A DNA stretch of 64,000 nt from Clostridium sp. AM34-11AC. Its GTDB lineage: Bacteria; Bacillota; Clostridia; Lachnospirales; Lachnospiraceae. The stretch is taken from positions 1 to 64,000 of the forward strand of contig NZ_QWGL01000019.1 of NCBI RefSeq assembly GCF_003435375.1, read 5' to 3'. The notes under the pieces are model-generated. The model saw nothing but the letters and a program-made list of their open reading frames with translations. It searched no databases and was not told where the DNA came from. Positions 42,641-51,101 of this stretch are shown here, one piece after another (the first letter of the stretch is position 1; each line of letters opens with the position of its first letter). Position numbers and translations under genes: made by a program.

Positions 42641-43501
42641 ATGTGGATAGCAGATGGATGGAAGGACTATGAAGTCATCGACTGTTCCGGCGGTGAAAAG
42701 CTGGAGCGTTGGGGAAAATATATTCTGGTCCGTCCGGATCCCCAGGTTATCTGGGATACCGATAAAAAGGCACCACAGTGGAGAAAGATGAACGGCCACT
42801 ACCACAGAAGCTCAAAAGGCGGCGGCGAGTGGGAATTCTTCAGTCTCCCGGAGCAGTGGAGCATCAACTACAAAGGCCTGACCTTCCAGTTAAAGCCCTT
42901 CAGCTTTAAGCATACCGGTCTTTTCCCGGAACAGGCGGCAAACTGGGACTGGTTTGGCGAAAAGATCAAAAACGCGGGACGCCCGGTCAAAGTCTTAAAC
43001 CTCTTCGCCTACACCGGCGGAGCGACACTGGCAGCCGCGAAAGCCGGAGCTTCCGTGACCCACGTTGACGCCTCCAAGGGCATGGTCGCCTGGGCAAAGG
43101 AGAACGCGAAGTCCAGCGGCCTTGAGGACGCGCCGATCCGCTGGATCGTGGATGACTGCGTAAAATTCGTAGAGCGTGAGATCCGCCGTGGAAACCACTA
43201 CGACGCGATCATCATGGATCCGCCTTCCTATGGAAGAGGCCCGAAGGGCGAGATCTGGAAGATCGAGGACGCAATCTACCCGTTAGTAAAGCTCTGCGCA
43301 AAGCTCCTCTCCGACAAGCCGTTATTCTACCTGATCAACTCCTACACCACCGGTCTCGCCCCGGCGGTGCTGACTTATATGCTCGGAACAGCCGTTGTTC
43401 CGCAGTTCGGCGGAACTGTAAGCTCCGAGGAGATCGGACTTCCGGTTACAAGTTCCAAACTTGTACTCCCGTGCGGCGCTTCCGGACGCTGGGAAGCGTA
43501 A
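42641..43501 (+). CDS. RlmI-like SAM-dependent methyltransferase
   Basis: A 286-residue class I methyltransferase. The SAM loop is KVLNLFAYTGGATLAAAKAGA with the acidic strand VTHVDASKGMV, and the catalytic region is IIMDPPSYGRGPKGE. The DPPSYGRG form is typical of 23S rRNA cytosine-C5 or guanine methyltransferases of the RlmI/RlmK group, though the PUA domain of RlmI is absent. rRNA is the probable target. trkA begins 24 bp downstream, so they share a transcript. Confidence 0.85.
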   Translation: MWIADGWKDYEVIDCSGGEKLERWGKYILVRPDPQVIWDTDKKAPQWRKMNGHYHRSSKGGGEWEFFSLPEQWSINYKGLTFQLKPFSFKHTGLFPEQAANWDWFGEKIKNAGRPVKVLNLFAYTGGATLAAAKAGASVTHVDASKGMVAWAKENAKSSGLEDAPIRWIVDDCVKFVEREIRRGNHYDAIIMDPPSYGRGPKGEIWKIEDAIYPLVKLCAKLLSDKPLFYLINSYTTGLAPAVLTYMLGTAVVPQFGGTVSSEEIGLPVTSSKLVLPCGASGRWEA

Positions 43502-43525
43502 TTAATTGAAAGGACCGGTAAACAT

Positions 43526-44884
43526 ATGAAGATCATCATTGTCGGCTGCGGAAAAGTCGGCGTGAGCCTTGCGGAGCGCTTAAGCTCCGAGGGCCACGAT
43601 CTCGTTATGGTCGATATGAATCCGCAGAAAGTGGAACATCTTTCCAACCAGTTTGATGCCCTGGGAATCGTTGGAAACGGCGCCAGCTTCAATATCCAGC
43701 AGGAGGCCGGTGTGGAAAGCGCGGACCTCTTTATCGCTGTCACCGGCGAGGACGAATTAAACCTCCTCTGCTGCCTGATGGCGAAGAAGACCGGACACTG
43801 TGACACCATCGCCCGCGTAAGAAACCCGCTCTATAATAAGGAGATCCGCTTCATTCAGGAAAAACTCGGACTCTCCATGATCATCAACCCGGAGCTGACG
43901 GCGGCCAGAGAGATCTTAAAGCTCTTAAAATTCCCGTCCGCCATCAAGATCGACACCTTCGCAAAAGGACGTGTCGAGCTTCTCCGCTTCCGCTTAAAGC
44001 CGGAGATCGGGTTCGGCGGAAAAACTGTCATGGATATCATGCGGCAGTTAAAATGCGATGTCCTGATCTGTGCCGTTGAGCGCGGATCCGAGGTCGTGAT
44101 CCCGAACGGAAGCTTTGTCCTTCAGGATACGGATATCCTCTCTATCGTGGGATCTCTTGAAAATACGGCTCAGTTTTTTGAAAAGATCGGTCTCCGCTCA
44201 AAATCCGTAAAAAATTCCCTGATCATCGGCGGCGGCACCATCGCCCACTATCTGGCCCAGGACCTCTTAAAGATCGGGTTCCGTGTCCGGATCATCGAGC
44301 AGCGGAAAGAGCGCTGTGATTACTTAAGCGAGGTGATTCCCGGCGCTGACATCATAAACGGGGACGGAAGTGATCGGGATCTTCTTCTGGAAGAAGGCCT
44401 GACCTACGCTGATTCCCTTGTGGCCCTCACCGGACTTGACGAGGAGAATATCTTCCTCGCCCTCTACGGAAAGCTCCACTCCAACGCAAAGCTCATCGCG
44501 AAGGTCAATAAGATCGCCTTTGACGACGTGATCGACAGCTTCGGTATCGACAGCATCATCTACCCGAAGTACCTGACGGCAGATTATATCCTACAGTACG
44601 TCCGTGCCCGCCAGAACACCATCGGCTGCAACGTGGAAACGCTGTATAAGATCCTGGACGGCCGTGCCGAAGCACTGGAGTTCTCCATCAAAGAGGATTC
44701 CCCTGTCACGAATGTGCCGCTTATGGACTTAAACTTAAAAGACAACCTTCTGATCTGCTGCATCAACCGCAACGGTCAGATCCTCACCCCCCGTGGTCAG
44801 AATATAATCAAGGTCGGGGATACCGTGATTCTCGTGACCACAAACCGCGGTCTCGGTGATATCCGGGATATCTTAAAATCATAA
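43526..44884 (+). CDS. trkA: Trk potassium uptake regulatory subunit TrkA
   Basis: A 452-residue cytoplasmic protein with two RCK units. NAD(H)-binding loops are IIIVGCGKVGVSLAERL at the N-terminus and SLIIGGGTIAHYLAQDL near residue 232, each followed by a C-terminal RCK subdomain (IKIDTFAKGRVELLRF; ALEFSIKEDSPV). It gates the TrkH channel in response to nucleotides. trkH follows 12 bp later. Confidence 0.93.
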   Translation: MKIIIVGCGKVGVSLAERLSSEGHDLVMVDMNPQKVEHLSNQFDALGIVGNGASFNIQQEAGVESADLFIAVTGEDELNLLCCLMAKKTGHCDTIARVRNPLYNKEIRFIQEKLGLSMIINPELTAAREILKLLKFPSAIKIDTFAKGRVELLRFRLKPEIGFGGKTVMDIMRQLKCDVLICAVERGSEVVIPNGSFVLQDTDILSIVGSLENTAQFFEKIGLRSKSVKNSLIIGGGTIAHYLAQDLLKIGFRVRIIEQRKERCDYLSEVIPGADIINGDGSDRDLLLEEGLTYADSLVALTGLDEENIFLALYGKLHSNAKLIAKVNKIAFDDVIDSFGIDSIIYPKYLTADYILQYVRARQNTIGCNVETLYKILDGRAEALEFSIKEDSPVTNVPLMDLNLKDNLLICCINRNGQILTPRGQNIIKVGDTVILVTTNRGLGDIRDILKS

Positions 44885-44896
44885 AGGAGCGATTCC

Positions 44897-46339
44897 ATGA
44901 ATTATTCGATGATCTTTTATATTATCGGCTGGATTCTGGACGTGGAGGCGGCGCTTCTTGTGCCATCCCTGGCAGTCTCCCTGATCTACCATGAAAGCTG
45001 CGCGCTGGCATTCTTCATCACGATCGTCCTCTGCCTGATCCCAGGTGTGATCCTTGTCCGCAAGCAGCCGAAAAACAAGGTATTCTACACAAGGGAAGGT
45101 TCTGTGACGGTTGCCTTAAGCTGGATCGTCATGAGTATCATGGGTTCCATCCCGTTCCTCTTAAGCGGATCCATCACAAATCCGGTGGATGCCCTGTTTG
45201 AGACTGTGTCCGGATTTACGACGACCGGTGCCAGTATTCTTCCCGCCGTGGAACCGCTTCAGCACGGCATCCTGTTCTGGAGGAGCTTTACACACTGGAT
45301 CGGCGGTATGGGAGTTCTCGTGTTCCTCCTCTGCCTGCTTCCTCTTACCGGAAGCGGCTATCATATGAACCTCATGAAAGCAGAGAGCCCGGGCCCCTCT
45401 GTCACAAAGCTGGTCCCGAAGGTGCAGTCCACCGCAAAGATCCTCTATGGACTCTATCTGTTCCTGACGGTTATGGAGTTTGTTCTCCTGCTTGTGGGAC
45501 AGATGCCGGTGTTTGATTCCCTGTGTACCGTTTTCGGCACCGCGGGAACCGGAGGTTTCGGTATCAAGAATGACAGCTTCGGAAGCTATTCCACCTACCT
45601 GCAGGGCGTAGTTACCGTGTTTATGATCCTTTTTGGCATCAACTTTAACGTGTACTTCCTCTTCTATATGAAAAAGCCGAAGGAAGCACTGCGCTGCGAG
45701 GAGGCGCGATGGTACCTCGGGATCATTGCCGCGTCGATCCTTGTCATCACGTTTTTTGTCCGGGATTTCTTCGACAGCCTGTTCCTCGCGTTCCACCATG
45801 TCGCGTTTCAGGTTGCTTCCATCATCACGACCACCGGCTTCGCCACCGTGGATTTTAACCTCTGGCCAACGATCCCGAAAACGATCCTGGTGCTCTTAAT
45901 GTTTATCGGTGCCTGCGCGGGAAGTACCGGCGGCGGCATTAAGGTGTCCCGTGTCGTGCTGTTATTCCGGTCCCTGACAAAAGAGCTCTCCCAGAGTCTC
46001 CATCCGAATCAGGTCCGCAAGATCCATTTTGAGGGACGCGCGGTGGATCATGTGGTCCTCCGCTCCGTAAATGTCTTCATGGCGGCATACATCCTGATCT
46101 TCGCTATTTCCGTGCTGCTCATCGGCATCGACAACTTCGATCTTGTGACAAACTTTACCGCCGTCGCGGCGACCTTAAACAACATCGGACCGGGATTGGA
46201 ACTTGTAGGCCCGGCCCAGAACTTCGGGCTCTTCTCCAACTTCTCCAAGCTTGTCCTGACCTTTGATATGCTTGCCGGACGTCTGGAGCTCTTCCCGCTG
46301 CTGCTGCTTTTCTATCGGGGTACCTGGAAGAGATTCTAA
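44897..46339 (+). CDS. trkH: Trk potassium uptake membrane subunit TrkH/TrkG
   Basis: A 480-residue membrane protein with the four pore loops of the Trk/Ktr family. Recognisable filters include VSGFTTTGASILP, GTAGTGGFGIKN, ITTTGFATVDFN and AATLNNIGPGLE; GACAGSTGGGIKVSRV is also characteristic. It forms the K+ path at the plasma membrane with TrkA. It is the last gene of the methyltransferase-trkA-trkH group, closed by the terminator at 46421-46475. Confidence 0.93.
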   Translation: MNYSMIFYIIGWILDVEAALLVPSLAVSLIYHESCALAFFITIVLCLIPGVILVRKQPKNKVFYTREGSVTVALSWIVMSIMGSIPFLLSGSITNPVDALFETVSGFTTTGASILPAVEPLQHGILFWRSFTHWIGGMGVLVFLLCLLPLTGSGYHMNLMKAESPGPSVTKLVPKVQSTAKILYGLYLFLTVMEFVLLLVGQMPVFDSLCTVFGTAGTGGFGIKNDSFGSYSTYLQGVVTVFMILFGINFNVYFLFYMKKPKEALRCEEARWYLGIIAASILVITFFVRDFFDSLFLAFHHVAFQVASIITTTGFATVDFNLWPTIPKTILVLLMFIGACAGSTGGGIKVSRVVLLFRSLTKELSQSLHPNQVRKIHFEGRAVDHVVLRSVNVFMAAYILIFAISVLLIGIDNFDLVTNFTAVAATLNNIGPGLELVGPAQNFGLFSNFSKLVLTFDMLAGRLELFPLLLLFYRGTWKRF

Positions 46340-46420
46340 TTAAGCAAACATTACCGATAATAGATGTAATTTTGACAATTTGACTGATCCGTGTTGAAAA
46401 ATCTGATTGCCGGAAATAAA

Positions 46421-46475
46421 AAGTGGATATCCCAGAGTCACATCATGGACTCTGGATATCCACTTTCCTTTTTGT
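46421..46475 (+). terminator. Terminator after trkH
   Basis: A 17-19-bp nearly perfect stem has arms 46421-46439 and 46447-46465, sharing GTGGATATCC and its complement. It is followed by TCCTTTTTG. Confidence 0.85.
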
Positions 46476-46537
46476 TTTTCTGTCTTTTTTCCACCGGACA
46501 GCGGGCAGACAGATGACACTCAATCGTCCATATTGTA

Positions 46538-47317
46538 TCACCCAAGTGCCACGTCAAGCATCATCATCAGGGCAAACCCGACCGCAAAACCGATGGTTCC
46601 GATATTCGAGTGCTCTCCCTCCGCGGTCTCCGGGATCAGCTCCTCCACGACCACGTACATCATCGCTCCAGCCGCAAAAGCCAGCAGATAAGGGAGAATC
46701 GGAGCAAGAAGACGGTATAAAAGCAGTGTCAGAACGGCAGCAGCCGGTTCTACCACCCCGGAGAGCGTCCCATACAGAAAGGAACGGTTCTTGCTTATTC
46801 CTTCACTGTGGATCGGCATGGAAACGATCGCTCCCTCCGGGAAGTTCTGAATCCCGATCCCGATTGCCAGAGCATACGCTCCCGCCAGCGTGATCCCGCT
46901 GTTTTCCATAAGGAGCCCGGCAAACATGACTCCCACCGCCATTCCCTCCGGAATATTATGGAGTGTTACCGCTAAAACAAGCATCGTCGTTTTTTTCAAT
47001 GTACCGGATATCCCCTCCGGCTTCTCTGTTTCAAATTGAAGCTGTGGCACATGGCCATCAAGAAACATCAAAAACAGGATCCCGCAGAAGAATCCGGCCA
47101 CAGCCGGCAAAAAAGCAAGACGCTCCAGATTCGCGGAAATCCTCATGGCCGGAATCAGAAGAGACCACACGGAAGCTGCCACCATAATACCGGAGGCAAA
47201 GCCCAACAATCCCTTTTTCACGTGATCCCGGATCCCATTCCGCATAAAATAAACGCTTGCTGCCCCTATTGTTGTCCCGGCAAATGGAATCAGGATTCCA
47301 AGAATGATCATTCCCAT
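46538..47317 (-). CDS. ZIP-family divalent metal transporter
   Basis: A 259-residue membrane protein with eight helices. Metal-binding helix motifs are VTLHNIPEGMAVGVMF (helix 4) and GIQNFPEGAIVSMPI (helix 5), the HNxPEG pair of ZIP proteins. It imports Zn2+ or another divalent metal. The start at 47317 has GAAGGAG 9 bp upstream; the in-frame GTG at 47335 overlaps that site and is rejected. It is convergent with trkH and stands alone. Confidence 0.88.
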   Translation of the reverse strand: MGMIILGILIPFAGTTIGAASVYFMRNGIRDHVKKGLLGFASGIMVAASVWSLLIPAMRISANLERLAFLPAVAGFFCGILFLMFLDGHVPQLQFETEKPEGISGTLKKTTMLVLAVTLHNIPEGMAVGVMFAGLLMENSGITLAGAYALAIGIGIQNFPEGAIVSMPIHSEGISKNRSFLYGTLSGVVEPAAAVLTLLLYRLLAPILPYLLAFAAGAMMYVVVEELIPETAEGEHSNIGTIGFAVGFALMMMLDVALG

Positions 47318-47423
47318 TATTTTTATCTCCTTCACTCTGTAAAGACCTTCCGAATCACGGTCAGATCTTCACAATTCTCCTTCTATAAGCTATGAATCCT
47401 CCCATCAAACCGTGTAATACGGA

Positions 47424-47478
47424 AAAGAAAAGATCCAGAACCAGAAGTGACATATACTTCTGACCTGGATCTTTATCT
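47424..47478 (-). terminator. Terminator after feoB
   Basis: Two stacked stems: AAAGATCCAG (47429-47438) with CTGGATCTTT (47465-47474), inside which CAGAAGT pairs with ACTTCTG. The minus-strand tail is TCTTTTCC. It lies about 55 bp beyond the feoB stop. Confidence 0.65.
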
Positions 47479-47529
47479 CAGCTGAGAAGGCTCCTACCTC
47501 TGTTGGTGGTGAGTAATGGAGTACTGGTA

Positions 47530-49713
47530 TTATGCTGCCACAGAACGGCGGGATGCCTTCTTCTGGTTCTTATATGGATCCGGACGGAACAGCATATAGA
47601 GGAATCCGAGAAGAACAACAACAGCTGCTGCTGTGCCGATTCCGAAGGAACCGCCTTCCATAAGAAGTCCGAACTGGTAGAACATCAGTGCTACACAGTA
47701 AGCGAATACGTTCTGGAAGATGATTGCAAACCAGAACCACTTTCTGGACTGCATCTGCTGGGCCATTGTGGAAATAGCCGCCAGACACGGGGAGTTTAAC
47801 AGGTTGAATACAAGGAAGGAGAAGGCTGCTGCCATTGTCGGGAACCAGTCTCTGATCGCGGCTGCGACAACGTCTGTCTCCTCGGAGAGATCCTCGCTGA
47901 CATTTGCAAGGACACCCATTGTGGAAACGATACCCTCTTTTGCGGAGAATCCGGAGATCGCCGCTGCAACACACTGCCATTTGCCCCATCCGAGCGGAGT
48001 GAAGATCCATGCAAGTGCACTTCCGAGGATTGCCATCAGGCAGTTCTCTGTATCTTCTACCATGCCAAAGGAACCATTCTCAAAGCCGAATGTGGAGAGG
48101 ATCCACATGATCACGCATGCAAGGAACAGGATTGTTCCGGCTTTCTTGATGAAGCCCCACAGACGCTCCCAGGTGTGCATAAGAACGGTCTTTGCAGACG
48201 GGATGTGGTATGCCGGTAACTCCATAACGAACGGAGCTGCCTCGCCGGAGAACGGCTTTGTCTTCTTTAACATGATCGCTGCGACAAGGACGCAGACGAT
48301 GCCTAACGCGTACATTAAGAATGCTGTATTTCCCGCATCGGAGTAATCTCCGGAGGTCCAGCCGACCATGATGCCGCCTAAAAGAGCGATAACCGGAAGC
48401 TTCGCGCCGCACGGAATAAATGTGGCTGTCATAATGGTAAGACGTCTGTCGTTATCGTTTTCGATGGTCTTGGAAGCCATGATACCCGGGATACCGCATC
48501 CGGATGCGATAAGGAGCGGAATGAAGCTCTTACCGGAAAGTCCGAAGTGACGGAACACACGGTCCATGACGAATGCGATACGTACCATGTATCCGCAGTC
48601 CTCAAGGATGGAAAGCATTAAGAATAAGAGTGCCATCTGTGGGAGGAATCCGAATACAGCGAAGAGTCCGCCGAGGATGCCGTCTACAACAAGACTCTGG
48701 ATGAAGTCGCTTGCACCTGCTGCCGCGAGTGCCGCGCCTGCCCATTCCTGAATGCCGCCGCCGAATGTATCATTTGCCCAGTCTGTACCCATGGTACCAA
48801 GTGTACTTACGCAGATGTAGTAAACGAACCACATTACTGCCGCGAAGATCGGGATACCTAAGATACGGTTTGTAACGATCTTATCGATCTTATCGGAGAT
48901 GGAAAGCTTCTTGCCGGATTTCTTAACAGCCCTGTCGATCACGCTTCCGATGTATGTATAACGCTCATCTGTGATAATACTCTCTGTATCATCATCCATC
49001 TCTTTCTCAAGACGTGTAACCTCCGTGTTGACCGCTGCCATAGCGGATGCCGGAAGATGTAACTGCTCGATGACCTTGCTGTCCTTCTCAAGAAGCTTGA
49101 TCGCGAACCATCTCTTCTGGTCTGCGTCCACAGCGTCACCGACAGCCTCCTCAACCTTCTCAATTGCGTTTTCTACGCTTCCGGAGAAGATGCCGACCGG
49201 GTTCTTCCACTCGTTCTTCTTCGCTGCCTCGATTGCCTTCTCGACAACCTCCTTAAGGCCTGTGCCCTTTAATGCGGAGGTTTCAACGACTTCACAGCCG
49301 AAGATCTCGGAAAGCTTCTTCACATCGATCTTATCCCCGCTCTTTGCAAGCAGATCAGCCATGTTTAACGCGATTACAACCGGAATACCGATCTCGAGGA
49401 TCTGAGTCGTCAGATATAAGTTTCTCTCAATGTTTGTTGCGTCTACCAGATTGATGATCGCCTGCGGTTTCTCGTGAACGAGGTAATCACGGCTTACGAC
49501 TTCCTCCAGTGTGTACGGGGAAAGGGAGTAAACACCCGGAAGGTCTGTGATGATGATCTCTTCACCGCTTTTGGCAGATTTTAATTTACCTTCTTTTTTC
49601 TCTACAGTTACACCCGGCCAGTTTCCGACGTACTGGTTCGCGCCTGTGAGGGCATTGAACATGGTCGTCTTACCACAGTTCGGGTTGCCGGCTAATGCGA
49701 TTTTAATAGCCAT
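47530..49713 (-). CDS. feoB: Ferrous iron transport GTPase-permease FeoB
   Basis: A 727-residue protein. The G domain opens ALAGNPNCGKTTMFNALTG, with TDLPGVYSLSPYTLEE (switch/G3 region) and ALNMADL (G4). The membrane domain contains two Gate-like segments, including GCGIPGIMASKTIEN. It imports Fe2+ in anaerobes. AGGAGG precedes the ATG. It follows feoA with a 115-bp gap and is the last gene of the Feo cluster. Confidence 0.95.
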   Translation of the reverse strand: MAIKIALAGNPNCGKTTMFNALTGANQYVGNWPGVTVEKKEGKLKSAKSGEEIIITDLPGVYSLSPYTLEEVVSRDYLVHEKPQAIINLVDATNIERNLYLTTQILEIGIPVVIALNMADLLAKSGDKIDVKKLSEIFGCEVVETSALKGTGLKEVVEKAIEAAKKNEWKNPVGIFSGSVENAIEKVEEAVGDAVDADQKRWFAIKLLEKDSKVIEQLHLPASAMAAVNTEVTRLEKEMDDDTESIITDERYTYIGSVIDRAVKKSGKKLSISDKIDKIVTNRILGIPIFAAVMWFVYYICVSTLGTMGTDWANDTFGGGIQEWAGAALAAAGASDFIQSLVVDGILGGLFAVFGFLPQMALLFLMLSILEDCGYMVRIAFVMDRVFRHFGLSGKSFIPLLIASGCGIPGIMASKTIENDNDRRLTIMTATFIPCGAKLPVIALLGGIMVGWTSGDYSDAGNTAFLMYALGIVCVLVAAIMLKKTKPFSGEAAPFVMELPAYHIPSAKTVLMHTWERLWGFIKKAGTILFLACVIMWILSTFGFENGSFGMVEDTENCLMAILGSALAWIFTPLGWGKWQCVAAAISGFSAKEGIVSTMGVLANVSEDLSEETDVVAAAIRDWFPTMAAAFSFLVFNLLNSPCLAAISTMAQQMQSRKWFWFAIIFQNVFAYCVALMFYQFGLLMEGGSFGIGTAAAVVVLLGFLYMLFRPDPYKNQKKASRRSVAA

Positions 49714-49828
49714 TTTTCATCCTCCTATTTTCCTGCACTTGTGTTGTCACTGTCCACACTCCGCGAGGACAGCAACCGTGTTTTGCCAATGTTTTGCATA
49801 CACATCAGGTAAAACATTTATCCCGTCA

Positions 49829-50053
49829 TCAGACTGTAACGACTTCGACACTTTCCGCATCGTCTCTTCTCAAAGACAGTTCATATCCACGGACCGTGAT
49901 CTCGACCGGATCACCGAGCGGCGCTACTTTACGAACGTAGATCTCGCTGTTTTTGGTAATGCCCATGTCCATGATTCTGCGGCGGAATGCGCCCTCTCCG
50001 TTGATCTTTACAACTTTAACCGTTGTATGTACCGGAACTTCACGTAATGTCAT
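49829..50053 (-). CDS. feoA: FeoA-domain protein (proximal to feoB)
   Basis: A 74-residue SH3-like protein. MTLREVPVHTTVKVVKINGEG, a central RRRIMDMGITKNSEIYVRKVAPLGDP and the ending EITVRGYELSLRRDDA are typical of FeoA. It assists FeoB in Fe2+ uptake on the cytoplasmic side. It has AAGGAG 6-7 bp before the ATG and lies directly upstream of feoB. Two tandem TTAG-N6-CTAA boxes stand between it and the second feoA. Confidence 0.9.
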   Translation of the reverse strand: MTLREVPVHTTVKVVKINGEGAFRRRIMDMGITKNSEIYVRKVAPLGDPVEITVRGYELSLRRDDAESVEVVTV

Positions 50054-50139
50054 GTCTTCTCCTTTCTATCCTTGTGAACCGCTCCTGCGGTCCGGATCCA
50101 TTCCCCCGCCTTTTGTGAATTTTTTCCAAAAGTTTTCGA

Positions 50140-50167
50140 TTAGCCAATGCTAATTAGCGCATACTAA
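50140..50167. promoter_or_regulatory. Two adjacent TTAG-N6-CTAA boxes, candidate iron/metal regulator sites
   Basis: TTAGCCAATGCTAA (50140-50153) is followed immediately by TTAGCGCATACTAA (50154-50167), both palindromic in the outer four bases. Such TTAG/CTAA half-sites recall DtxR/IdeR/MntR operators. They lie 87 bp upstream of feoA-feoB and downstream of a terminator, suggesting a second, separately regulated feo promoter. Confidence 0.55.
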
Positions 50168-50174
50168 CCATTGG

Positions 50175-50206
50175 GGAAAAAGCAAAGTGGGAAATCTCCC
50201 ACTTGA
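50175..50206 (-). terminator. Terminator between the two feoA genes
   Basis: AAGTGGG (50185-50191) pairs with CCCACTT (50198-50204), followed on the minus strand by TGCTTTTTCCCC. It would limit read-through from the first part of the cluster. Confidence 0.55.
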
Positions 50207-50298
50207 ACTTTCATCATCCATAACTGCCCATTCTTCCCAGTCTGCACTTCCCTGCGGGATAAGGCAAACTGCTGAACAGTCACCGTCTTTTTTCACAG

Positions 50299-50514
50299 CT
50301 ACTGCACCATAACGTGCTTTGCCATCTCCTTGTTGATCGCGACTCTGGAATCCTTGATGTTTACGATCAGGTTTCCGTTGAGTTCAGAGATCACTGTCAC
50401 TGCCGCTCCGTCCACGAAGCCAAGATTCGCGAGGAATCTCTTTGTGTCCTCCGCTCCGCCGACACGCTGGATCATGCCGGTCTCACCGGCACGTAAAAAT
50501 GTCATTGGCATCAT
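50299..50514 (-). CDS. Second FeoA-domain protein
   Basis: A 71-residue FeoA-like protein: TFLRAGETGMIQRVGG, FLANLGFVDGAAVTVISELNGNLIVNIKDSRVAINKEMAKHV (the latter cited in part as VTVISELNGN). It differs from the feoB-proximal FeoA, so this is an old duplication, not a recent copy. AGGAGG lies 4 bp before the ATG at 50514 and 7 bp before the next ATG at 50511; the latter is the better-spaced start. It follows the small Cys-rich protein gene. Confidence 0.85.
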   Translation of the reverse strand: MMPMTFLRAGETGMIQRVGGAEDTKRFLANLGFVDGAAVTVISELNGNLIVNIKDSRVAINKEMAKHVMVQ

Positions 50515-50542
50515 GTTTCCTCCTCTTTACACTCCCATCCGC

Positions 50543-50719
50543 TCAGGCTTTATGAGCTTTCGGAGCTGTATCGTAATGGACACTGCCGCATCCGCTGCAA
50601 CCGGAACAGGAACCGCAACAGCCCCCACAGGAACCGCTCTTCTTCTGTTTCCGGATACTCTTTATCACACCGATCACAGCCATGGCAACCAGCAACAAAA
50701 CAATTACATCTGTAAGCAT
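50543..50719 (-). CDS. FeoB-associated Cys-rich membrane protein
   Basis: A 58-residue protein: one N-terminal transmembrane helix (LTDVIVLLLVAMAVIGVI), a basic patch (KSIRKQKK), then a CGGCCGSCSGCSGCG cluster of seven cysteines and a short tail. It is typical of the small proteins encoded with FeoB and may bind or hand over Fe2+. The start at 50719 is chosen because GAGAGG is 8 bp upstream; a GTG and an ATG just before it would overlap that site. It is the first gene behind the Fur-box promoter. Confidence 0.85.
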   Translation of the reverse strand: MLTDVIVLLLVAMAVIGVIKSIRKQKKSGSCGGCCGSCSGCSGCGSVHYDTAPKAHKA

Positions 50720-50760
50720 TTCCATCACCTCTCACCAAACCATTTATGGGAATAATCGTA

Positions 50761-50777
50761 TTGATAACGAATATCAA
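50761..50777. promoter_or_regulatory. Fur-like box overlapping the feo transcription start
   Basis: TTGATAACGAATATCAA is a palindrome with TGATA/TATCA half-sites close to the Fur 7-1-7 pattern. It lies 11-27 bp downstream of the -10 box, where bound repressor would block initiation. Confidence 0.7.
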
Positions 50778-50787
50778 TTTCAAGTGA

Positions 50788-50816
50788 ATTATATGACTTC
50801 ATACCCAACTTGTCAA
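50788..50816 (-). promoter_or_regulatory. Consensus promoter of the Feo cluster
   Basis: On the minus strand TTGACA (50811-50816), 17 bp, TATAAT (50788-50793). A perfect promoter next to a Fur-like box is the usual layout of an iron-repressed gene. Confidence 0.85.
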
Positions 50817-51101
50817 CTGGTATTTAATAATTTTTTAAGATTTTACCGGATGGTTTCACTTGCTTTCCAAAGACTTTCCATTTAAAATGATAGTATATCT
50901 GCGTCAATATTTCTGTCTTGTCTGGATTTACTTTTATATTGTTAAAATTTGCCGACAATAGGAATATATAGGTCCAGATGATTTTATTTTTTGACCTTTT
51001 GTGACTCTTTCAGAAGCCAGTACCTTTCCGGTATTTCACCGTTCTCGTTCTGGCAGATTCGGAAAACGCCACAGCAATATTAATATCAGGAGGTTTCTAA
51101 C

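Larger units (their letters stand above)
50729..51101. other. Divergent regulatory region between the Feo cluster and the flavodiiron gene
   Basis: It holds the feo promoter with a Fur-like box (50761-50816). AT-rich sequence at 50900-50970 probably contains the promoter of the plus-strand flavodiiron gene, but I could not pick a convincing pair of hexamers. No gene is visible. Confidence 0.55.

Noticed and set aside
45161..45799. 212-codon minus-strand frame within trkH
   Set aside because: It is extremely charged, with His/Glu/Lys-rich low-complexity sequence that mirrors TrkH codons, and has no ribosome binding site.
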